NCBI RefSeq assembly: GCF_035920345.1
Contig: NZ_CP109149.1
Span: 5,332,001-5,396,000 of the forward strand
Length of the DNA: 64,000 nt
Origin: Nocardia vinacea
GTDB lineage: Bacteria > Actinomycetota > Actinomycetes > Mycobacteriales > Mycobacteriaceae
Direction: 5' to 3'
The notes under the pieces were generated by a model. That model saw nothing but the letters and a program-made list of their open reading frames with translations, searched no databases and was not told the origin of the DNA. Positions 25,293-31,497 of this stretch are shown piece after piece. Each line of letters opens with the position of its first letter. The first letter of the stretch is position 1. The position numbers and the translations under genes are program-made.

Positions 25293-26192
25293 GTGAGCGA
25301 TTCCGGATCCGCGGCCCCCGGCGGCCTTGTCGTCGTCACGGTGACTTATTCACCCGGCGAGCATCTCGAGCACTTCATCACCACCCTGGCCGCTGCCACC
25401 AGCGAAAAACCGCAGGTGATCCTGGCCGACAACGGTTCGGTGGACGGTGCGCCGGAGCTGGCGGCGGAGGCCAACGCACACGTGCGACTGCTGCGGACCG
25501 GCGGAAATATCGGTTACGGCGGCGCGATCAACCGGGCGGTCGCGGAGATCGATCCGAGCGTCGAATTCATCGTCATCGCCAATCCGGATATCCGCTGGGA
25601 CTCCGATTCCATCGACAAACTGCTCGCCGCCGCGAAGCGCTGGCCGCGGGCGGGCGCGCTCGGGCCGATGGTGCGCGAGCCCGACGGCAGCGTCTACCCG
25701 TCCGCACGCTCGGTGCCCGGACTGCTCGACGGCGCCGGACACGCCATTCTCGGCACGGTGTGGCCGTCGAATCCGTGGACCCTGCGCTACCGCCAGGACA
25801 ACGAGCAGATCTCCGAGCGGGCCGTCGGCTGGCTGTCCGGTTCGTGCCTGCTGGTGCGGCGGGCGGCCTTCGATTCGATCGACGGCTTCGACTCGCGCTA
25901 CTTCATGTACATGGAGGACGTGGACTTCGGCGACCGGATGGGCAAGGCGGGTTGGCACAACGTCTTCGTGCCCGACGCCGAGGTCACCCACGCCAAGGGC
26001 CACGCGGCCGGACGCCATCCCGAGGTGATGCTCCCTGCGCACCACGCGAGCGCGTACCGATTCCAGGCCGATCGGCATCCGCACTGGTGGCAGGCGCCAT
26101 TGCGGTTGGCGTTGCGGGCCGGACTTGCGATCCGTTCCCGAATTGCGGTTCGATCTGCGCTGCGTCAACAGGCACGGGAAGCCCAGAGCTAA
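25293..26192 (+). CDS. wbbL: rhamnosyltransferase WbbL
   Basis: GT2-family enzyme adding L-rhamnose from dTDP-rhamnose to decaprenyl-PP-GlcNAc, forming the linker between peptidoglycan and arabinogalactan. The 299 residues show the GT-A fold: VVTVTYSPGEHLEHF at the N-terminus, ILADNGSVDG, the metal-binding-type NPDIRWD, and YMEDVDFGDR near residue 210. Cytoplasmic or membrane-associated; it has no clear membrane helix but a basic amphipathic C-terminus. The GTG at 25293 follows GCGAGGAG. It forms an operon with rmlD. Confidence 0.93.
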   Translation: MSDSGSAAPGGLVVVTVTYSPGEHLEHFITTLAAATSEKPQVILADNGSVDGAPELAAEANAHVRLLRTGGNIGYGGAINRAVAEIDPSVEFIVIANPDIRWDSDSIDKLLAAAKRWPRAGALGPMVREPDGSVYPSARSVPGLLDGAGHAILGTVWPSNPWTLRYRQDNEQISERAVGWLSGSCLLVRRAAFDSIDGFDSRYFMYMEDVDFGDRMGKAGWHNVFVPDAEVTHAKGHAAGRHPEVMLPAHHASAYRFQADRHPHWWQAPLRLALRAGLAIRSRIAVRSALRQQAREAQS

Positions 26193-26200
26193 CGTCACAA

Positions 26201-26224
26201 GTTCGGCACACAACGGTGCCGAAC
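26201..26224 (+). terminator. hairpin between wbbL and manC
   Basis: GTTCGGCAC (26201-26209) pairs with GTGCCGAAC (26216-26224) around a 6-nt loop, starting 8 nt after the wbbL stop. There is no T-tract. It may terminate or attenuate transcription into manC, which has its own 75-nt leader. Confidence 0.55.
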
Positions 26225-26299
26225 CCGTGTCGCTGGGTACTGAAACTGGTGTCTGTCCGTTGACGTGACGCGCACCACGATCCACTGTGAACAGGGAGC

Positions 26300-27382
26300 A
26301 TGATGGCAGGAAATGCAGGCACCGACGCCGTGATTCTGGTCGGCGGCCAGGGCACGCGGTTACGTCCGCTCACCCTGTCGGCGCCCAAGCCGATGCTGCC
26401 GACGGCCGGACTGCCGTTCCTGACCCACCTGCTCGCCCGCATCGCGGACGCCGGAATCACCCACGTCGTGCTCGGCACCTCGTTCAAGGCGGAGGTCTTC
26501 GAGGAATACTTCGGTGACGGCGCCGACCTCGGCATCGACCTCGAGTACGTCACCGAGACCGAACCGCTCGGCACGGGTGGTGGCATCCGCAATGTGCTGC
26601 CCAAGCTGCGCGCCGACAACATCATGGTGTTCAACGGTGACGTGCTCGGCGGCACCGATCTCGGTGCGATCCTGGACACCCACGAGTCCACGAATGCGGA
26701 TGTGACCCTGCATCTGGTTCGGGTGAGCGACCCGCGCGCATTCGGCTGCGTGCCGACCGACGAGGAAGGTCGGGTCACCGCCTTCTTGGAGAAGACGCAG
26801 GATCCGCCGACGGATCAGATCAACGCCGGTTGTTATGTCTTCCGGCGCGAATACATCGAGAAGATCCCGGCGGGGCGGCCGGTGTCGGTGGAGCGCGAGG
26901 TGTTCCCTGCGCTGCTGGCCGAAGGTGCCCGCGTGCAAGGCCATGTCGACTCCTCCTACTGGCGCGATATGGGTACGCCGGAGGACTTCGTCCGCGGCTC
27001 GGCCGACCTGGTCCGCGGCATCGCCCCCTCCCCGGCCCTGCCCGGACAGCGTGGTGAATCTCTCGTCCACGAGGGTGCGGGCATCGCCCCGGGCGCGCTG
27101 CTCATCGGCGGCACCGTCGTCGGTCGCGGCGCCGAAGTAGGCGCAGGTGCGCGCCTCGACGGCGCGGTGCTCTTCGACGGCGCCCGCATCGAAGCAGGCG
27201 CCACCGTGGAACGCTCCATCATCGGCTTCGGGGCCCGCATCGGCCCCCGCGCCCTCGTCCGCGACGCCGTCATCGGTGACGGCGCCAACATCGGGGCCCG
27301 CTGCGAACTACTACGTGGCGCCCGCATCTGGCCCGGCGTAGACATCCCGGACGGCGGCATCCGCTTCTCCACAGACGTGTAA
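26300..27382 (+). CDS. manC: mannose-1-phosphate guanylyltransferase (Rv3264c-like)
   Basis: Nucleotidyltransferase making GDP-mannose from mannose-1-phosphate and GTP. The 360-residue protein has the signature VILVGGQGTRLRPLT at about residue 11, the lysine-containing APKPMLP, the metal-binding FNGDVLGG at about 112, and a C-terminal left-handed beta-helix of hexapeptide repeats (about 260-350). Some close relatives act on glucose-1-phosphate (RmlA-like), so GDP-mannose is assigned from the known role of Rv3264c and the manB/manA context. The ATG at 26300 follows AGGGAG; the next codon is also ATG. Confidence 0.88.
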   Translation: MMAGNAGTDAVILVGGQGTRLRPLTLSAPKPMLPTAGLPFLTHLLARIADAGITHVVLGTSFKAEVFEEYFGDGADLGIDLEYVTETEPLGTGGGIRNVLPKLRADNIMVFNGDVLGGTDLGAILDTHESTNADVTLHLVRVSDPRAFGCVPTDEEGRVTAFLEKTQDPPTDQINAGCYVFRREYIEKIPAGRPVSVEREVFPALLAEGARVQGHVDSSYWRDMGTPEDFVRGSADLVRGIAPSPALPGQRGESLVHEGAGIAPGALLIGGTVVGRGAEVGAGARLDGAVLFDGARIEAGATVERSIIGFGARIGPRALVRDAVIGDGANIGARCELLRGARIWPGVDIPDGGIRFSTDV

Positions 27383-27429
27383 TCTCAAGGCACACAAGGT
27401 ATTCGGCGTGCGTGAGGTGGGCGCGCGGT

Positions 27430-27610
27430 GAACCCCTTGCCACCGCCTGTTCGAACGGCACGGTCCTGGCAAGATCGACCACCGTCCACGCGACAGTCGT
27501 GCCCGGCAGTTCGCCCAGCCACATCCACTCCATGCCACACTGGCAATTCGTGGGCGAGAGCAGCCGATATGTGGGTGACTGTCACGGCCGAGACCGAGGC
27601 GGCGCTCACC
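27430..27610 (-). pseudogene. decayed AbiEi/DUF559-type antitoxin relic
   Basis: Two minus-strand frames carry pieces of the AbiEi/DUF559 family in the right order. One frame reads VTVTHISAALAHELPVW, resembling the family's SHxSAAxLHGLPVW segment; a different frame continues TTVAWTVVDLARTVPFEQAV, resembling TVVDLARTLPFEQAV. The part normally between them is missing and the frame changes, so this is a deleted, frameshifted fragment. It fills the 277-bp gap between manC and the esterase. No AbiEii toxin gene remains beside it. Confidence 0.55.
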
Positions 27611-27659
27611 CGCGCCACCAACCTGCCTGCCCTCGGCGGCGGCGGGGAGGCGCGGAAAC

Positions 27660-29237
27660 TCAGCTGAAGCCGACGGCTTGTTCGCCCCAGGCGGTGTGCA
27701 GGTCGCGGTCCGGATTGTCGATTACGCGGTCGATGTTGTCGATCAGGAGGGTGGTGCGAGTGCTGGGGCGGTAGGGGGGCCAGTGTTTGGAGCCGTCGAT
27801 CGCGGCGGGAACACCATGGGTGGCGAAGGCGAGCCAACGGCGTCGCATGCGACCGGAGACTTCCATGGCTACCTTGCGGCCGCCGAGCCAGAAGGTGGGG
27901 TCGTGGTTCAGGGTGCCGAAATTGCCGAAGACATAAGGCAATTCGGTGGCGTGACCGGCGCCGACGCGGGCCGCCTTCAGCATCGGGGTGGCGTGGTCGA
28001 AGCGATACGTCCAGGTCGGTGAGTGCTGGGCGTGGCCGTCGGCGACCCAGTGGGCCGGCATGCGGAAGGCCGCGTCGGTGGACATGGCAAGTGCGCCACG
28101 AGTTTTCGCGAGATCCGGATAGGCCGAGGTGATTTCGGCGATACGCTCGGGCGACATATCCGGATGATTGGCGGCCACATCGCGCAGCATGGCATTCACC
28201 GCATCCGGCGTCACCGGCATGATCGGCGAGCGGAGGACGCGGAACAGCGAGGCCTCGTCCTTATTGGTGCCGATGATCAGCGGTACACGATGCGAACGGC
28301 CCTGTTGGAAGCGGTCGATGGGATAGGTCGGGACCAAATAACCGTCGACGACGGGCGCGGCGGCCAGTCGGCCCGGCTCCTTCAACGGAATCTCGTCCAG
28401 CAGTACGCCCGCCGCCGTGACGATCCGGTCGATCGGGCACTCCAGCAATTCGCTTGCGCGAGAATACGGCAGCTCGATCAGTTCCAGAAAACGCTGGGCC
28501 ACAGCGGCAGCCCGCTCCTGGCCGAAAACCGTTGTCGCGGGCGGACTTTGCGCAATCGCCTGATGGAACAGACCGGCCGCCGGCGGGGAAGTCAGCAGTG
28601 CGGTCACGCATCCGGCGCCGGACGATTCACCGAATAGCGTCACGTTGCCCGGATCGCCGCCGAATGCGGCGATATTGTCGCGGACCCACTCGAGTGCGGC
28701 AATCTGGTCGTGCAGACCGAGGTTCGGCGTGAAATCGTCCGAGAGCGAGGACAAGTCGAGGAAGCCGAGGGCGCCCAGGCGGTAATTGACCGTCACCACG
28801 ACCACGTCACCGGCTTCGGCCAACTTGCGACCGTCATAGATCTCCTGGGCCGCGGTGCCGAGGCAGTACGCGCCGCCGTGCAACCACACCATGACCGGAC
28901 GCGGCGCACCGTTATCAGCCGAGCTACGCGGCGACCACACATTGAGCCACAGGCAGTCCTCCCCCATCCGCAGGTCGGAGTCGACCGGGACCATATTGCC
29001 CATTGTCTGCGGGGCGATTTCGCCGAAGGTCGTGCATTCGCGGATTCCATCCCACGACTGCGGCGGCAGTGGCGGCCGGAACCGGTTCGGACCGGACGGC
29101 GCGGATGCGTACGGAATGCTGCGCCACACCGCGACCGGTCCGTCCCAGCGTCCACTCACGCGACCCCAGTTCGTCTGGGCGACCGGCTCGGTGTCGCCGA
29201 CCTCGGAGCCAGGTTCGATATCGAACTGCGTGGTCAT
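27660..29237 (-). CDS. type-B carboxylesterase
   Basis: Alpha/beta-hydrolase of the carboxylesterase/lipase family, 525 residues. The oxyanion-hole region VMVWLHGGAY (about 115-124), the EDCLWLNVW signature (about 93-101), the nucleophile motif GESSGAG (Ser205) and acidic IIGTNKDEAS and GAGHATELPYVF (catalytic acid and His) are in the standard order. No signal peptide is evident, so probably cytoplasmic. The ATG at 29237 has AGGAGGTG upstream, a strong reason for this start. Physiological substrate unknown. Confidence 0.9.
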   Translation of the reverse strand: MTTQFDIEPGSEVGDTEPVAQTNWGRVSGRWDGPVAVWRSIPYASAPSGPNRFRPPLPPQSWDGIRECTTFGEIAPQTMGNMVPVDSDLRMGEDCLWLNVWSPRSSADNGAPRPVMVWLHGGAYCLGTAAQEIYDGRKLAEAGDVVVVTVNYRLGALGFLDLSSLSDDFTPNLGLHDQIAALEWVRDNIAAFGGDPGNVTLFGESSGAGCVTALLTSPPAAGLFHQAIAQSPPATTVFGQERAAAVAQRFLELIELPYSRASELLECPIDRIVTAAGVLLDEIPLKEPGRLAAAPVVDGYLVPTYPIDRFQQGRSHRVPLIIGTNKDEASLFRVLRSPIMPVTPDAVNAMLRDVAANHPDMSPERIAEITSAYPDLAKTRGALAMSTDAAFRMPAHWVADGHAQHSPTWTYRFDHATPMLKAARVGAGHATELPYVFGNFGTLNHDPTFWLGGRKVAMEVSGRMRRRWLAFATHGVPAAIDGSKHWPPYRPSTRTTLLIDNIDRVIDNPDRDLHTAWGEQAVGFS

Positions 29238-29376
29238 CTTCCGCACCTCCTGCCTACGACCCGGGCAGTGCGCTGCGAGTTTGCTCCGGCCGGGTCCAAG
29301 CACCTAGCGATCTCTTATCGAGAGTACGTCCAGTTGGACAGTGGGATAGGTAGGACGCACCCCTCACCCTTGGCGC

Positions 29377-29382
29377 TACGCT
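29377..29382 (+). promoter_or_regulatory. leaderless -10 hexamer TACGCT
   Basis: TACGCT lies 6 nt before the ATG of the FmdB-family gene at 29389, with no Shine-Dalgarno sequence. This is the spacing of a leaderless actinobacterial promoter. Confidence 0.45.
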
Positions 29383-29388
29383 GGGCCG

Positions 29389-29616
29389 ATGCCGAGTTAT
29401 AGCTTCCGGTGCCGCAGCTGTGGCGACACTTTCGAGGTCAACCGTCCGATGGCGGAGGCGTCGAATCCGGCGGCCTGCCCGAAGGGCCACGACGACACGG
29501 TCAAGCTGCTGACCACATTTGCCACGGTCAGCAGGGGTGGCGGCGGTGCCGCCGCACCCGCGCCCGCGCCACGGCCCGCCGGTGGCGGGTGCTGCGGTGG
29601 CGGCTGCTGCTCCTGA
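29389..29616 (+). CDS. FmdB-family zinc ribbon protein
   Basis: A 75-residue FmdB/CxxC-type small protein. The N-terminal half is a zinc ribbon: MPSYSFRCRSCGDTFEV with CxxC at 8-11 and a second pair region ACPKGH near 29-34 (Cys and His). The C-terminus is low-complexity Gly/Ala/Pro ending in GGGCCGGGCCS, a glycine-cysteine tail common in this family. Regulatory function is presumed but unproven. Probably leaderless. Confidence 0.88.
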   Translation: MPSYSFRCRSCGDTFEVNRPMAEASNPAACPKGHDDTVKLLTTFATVSRGGGGAAAPAPAPRPAGGGCCGGGCCS

Positions 29617-29645
29617 ATCCGGCTCAGCGATCGGCGTGGTCGATA

Positions 29646-29936
29646 TCACGCTCGGTCGGGTCGGTCTCGCTTGTCTACGTGGCCGAGGTCACGGTCCGGT
29701 GCGACGCGGTCACGCACGCGTTGCTTGAGTACGGCGATATCCGGGAATCCGCCGTCCACCTTGCGCTCCCAGATCTGGTCGCCGTCGATGGTGATGCGGA
29801 ATACGCCGCCCGTGCCGGGGATCAGCGCCACCTCACCGAGTTCGGTGGCGAAGGTGCTCAGCAATTCCTGTGCCATCCAGCTCGCGCGCAGCAACCAGCG
29901 GCATTGCGTGCAGTATTCGATCGCGACACGTGGCAT
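29646..29936 (-). CDS. SelT/SelW/SelH (Rdx) family protein
   Basis: A 96-residue thioredoxin-like-fold protein of the Rdx family with the redox motif CTQC at 9-12 (EYCTQCRWLLRA); the second cysteine replaces selenocysteine of animal SelW. It contains the family stretch GEVALIPGTGGVFRITIDG and ends in a charged tail. Likely a redox adaptor; partner unknown. The ATG at 29936 (MPRVAIEYC) is chosen since the fold begins there. The YchJ-type gene lies 17 nt upstream on the same strand, so the two are probably co-transcribed. Confidence 0.88.
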   Translation of the reverse strand: MPRVAIEYCTQCRWLLRASWMAQELLSTFATELGEVALIPGTGGVFRITIDGDQIWERKVDGGFPDIAVLKQRVRDRVAPDRDLGHVDKRDRPDRA

Positions 29937-29953
29937 GGGTGGCACGCTACCCG

Positions 29954-30343
29954 TCACGGTTCGATGATGCCGTCGAGGTAGAACCAGGCGCCGTCCACAC
30001 GGGTGAATGTGCTGACCTCGTGCAGAGATCCACGTCGACCTTCGGCCTTGTAGTGGGCGATGAATTCCACAGTGCCGGTGTCGTCGAACGGTCCGCCGCG
30101 CTCGGTGCGCACGATCTCCAGGAACAGCCAGCGCTGGTCCGGATCCAGTTCGAGCGTCTTCGGTCGGGTGCGCGGATGCCAGGACCGCAGCAGGTATTCG
30201 GTATCGCCGACCGCGAATGCGGTATAGCGCGAACGCATCAGCGCCTCGGCCGTCCCCGCCGGCCGCTCCCCCGCCAGCACCGGCCCACAGCAGGCGCCGA
30301 ACAGCTCCCCACGCTTACACGGGCACGCCTGTGAGTCGTCCAT
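29954..30343 (-). CDS. UPF0225/YchJ family SEC-C protein
   Basis: A 129-residue YchJ-like protein: an N-terminal SEC-C zinc motif CPCKRGELFGACCGP (residues 8-22) and an NTF2-like domain with LMRSRYTAFAVGDTEYLLRSWHP. Function is unknown; SEC-C motifs bind zinc and often mediate protein contacts. It is the first gene of a pair with the SelT/W-family gene. Confidence 0.88.
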   Translation of the reverse strand: MDDSQACPCKRGELFGACCGPVLAGERPAGTAEALMRSRYTAFAVGDTEYLLRSWHPRTRPKTLELDPDQRWLFLEIVRTERGGPFDDTGTVEFIAHYKAEGRRGSLHEVSTFTRVDGAWFYLDGIIEP

Positions 30344-30392
30344 GACTACAAATCTTGCTCGCCGTGCGGATCACTGCGCGCTCCGGGCCCTT

Positions 30393-30465
30393 GATCAAGA
30401 TCAGGTGGCACTGGTGGAGGGGGCTACTCGGGCGATGCCCACGCAGATTCCACCTGATCTTGATC
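30393..30465. repeat. 16-bp perfect inverted repeat with 41-nt spacer
   Basis: GATCAAGATCAGGTGG (30393-30408) is exactly complementary in reverse to CCACCTGATCTTGATC (30450-30465). It lies in the 285-bp gene-poor gap 30344-30628. It could be a long hairpin, a recombination or protein-binding site, or the ends of a small non-autonomous element; no transposase is near and no target-site duplication was recognised. Confidence 0.6.
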
Positions 30466-30628
30466 CATGCGGTCGGGGGAGGTCGGGGGACGAATGGATT
30501 TGGTTTAGGTTGGCGTGTTGGGCGGAGTGTCGCGTAAAGGTGCACTGGCGTAGGCGATCCGGCAACTGCGGGGCGACGAATCACGGGGTGGATAAGCGGA
30601 AGTGTCGACATTGATCGAGGAGCCCGCC

Positions 30629-30733
30629 ATGGGACTGCTGAATGTGTTGAACATCTTGGGAACCGGTTCCGCCATTGCCTCGGAGGGCCTTTCGCTGCTG
30701 GCCGGCGTCATCGGACTGTTCAGTCAGTCCTGA
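30629..30733 (+). CDS. 34-residue hydrophobic peptide
   Basis: An ATG at 30629 with GAGGAG 7 nt upstream opens a 34-codon frame: MGLLNVLNILGTGSAIASEG, then LSLLAGVIGLFSQS and TGA. The product is almost uncharged, glycine- and leucine-rich, and would form one or two hydrophobic helices, like pore-forming or bacteriocin-like peptides or very small membrane proteins such as corynebacterial PorA/PorH. I do not recognise the family. The strong ribosome-binding site in a gap with no other gene argues that it is real. Its last 14 bases overlap the end of the convergent gene at 30720. Confidence 0.5.
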   Translation: MGLLNVLNILGTGSAIASEGLSLLAGVIGLFSQS

Positions 30734-31493
30734 CTTCTCGATCGCTCCAGCGGGTGGCGGCTGTGGCGAGTGAGGTGGCGATGGCTGCGGTCTGCTCGCG
30801 CCAGCGGCGGAGTTCGGTGACGCTCGGGGCTAGTTCGTAATCGTGGTGGTGGGCGGCGCGAGACAGGGCTGCCCATACCGTTGCGACCTGCGCGGCGGTG
30901 GCGTCGCCCGCGAATACGCGCAGCGCGAGCAGTTGGGCACGCATCGGGCAGCGCGCCAATTCCGGTGCCACCTGCAACCACAACTCGTCGACGGATTGTT
31001 CGAGCGCGAGCCGCAGAATCCACACCGTCGCCCGCGACCACAGCCCATCGGCATCGGTCACCGCCCCGTCGAGCAGTCGATCCACCGCATCGAACCGCTC
31101 GGCCACCGTCGGCCGCGGCGGATGCGGTTTCCCCGCCACCCCCTGCTTGCGCGCGCCCCCTCGCCGCCCCGCCCCACCCACCTTCCGCTGCCGAGCCCCC
31201 TCACCCCGCCGAGTCGTACGGCCCTGCCGAGCCGCGCCGCTCTTCCCAGCCGATTCGTCCGCCATCCCGACTTGCCTTCCCGCCCAACCCTTTCCGCCCT
31301 GCCGGACCGACTTCCCCCGCGAGTCGCCATCCCCCTTCCGACCGGCACCGTCTTGTCGACCCTCGATACCTTGCAACCCCGCGCCACCCAATGGATCACT
31401 ATCTCGCGCCCGACCGCCGTCCGCGTCGCCCGACGTGCCTGAGTCATCACGCGTCCCGCTCACCGCCGCCTCCGAGCTATCGATGCGCAGCAC
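30720..31493 (-). CDS. low-complexity protein with conserved C-terminal domain, partner of AAA gene
   Basis: I do not recognise a named family. The first half (to about residue 125) is low-complexity Gly/Arg/Lys/Ala and surely disordered. The second half is a compact helical segment (TVAERFDAVDRLLDGAVTDADG through SVDELWLQVAPELARCPMRAQ to a tail rich in Trp and Arg). The GTG at 31493 is four bases past the stop of the AAA ATPase gene, implying coupled translation; a longer start at 31538 would overlap that gene. Predicted 257 residues. The tight spacing suggests that it works with the ATPase. Confidence 0.6.
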   Translation of the reverse strand: MLRIDSSEAAVSGTRDDSGTSGDADGGRARDSDPLGGAGLQGIEGRQDGAGRKGDGDSRGKSVRQGGKGWAGRQVGMADESAGKSGAARQGRTTRRGEGARQRKVGGAGRRGGARKQGVAGKPHPPRPTVAERFDAVDRLLDGAVTDADGLWSRATVWILRLALEQSVDELWLQVAPELARCPMRAQLLALRVFAGDATAAQVATVWAALSRAAHHHDYELAPSVTELRRWREQTAAIATSLATAATRWSDREVRTD

Positions 31494-31497
31494 TCGT

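Noticed and set aside
30393-30465. Insertion sequence termini
   Set aside because: Only 41 nt lie between the arms, there is no transposase frame, and no flanking duplication was found; kept only as an inverted repeat.
30342-30614. 90-codon plus-strand frame after the YchJ-type gene
   Set aside because: It starts inside the 5' end of the opposite-strand gene, lacks a ribosome-binding site and has no plausible protein character.
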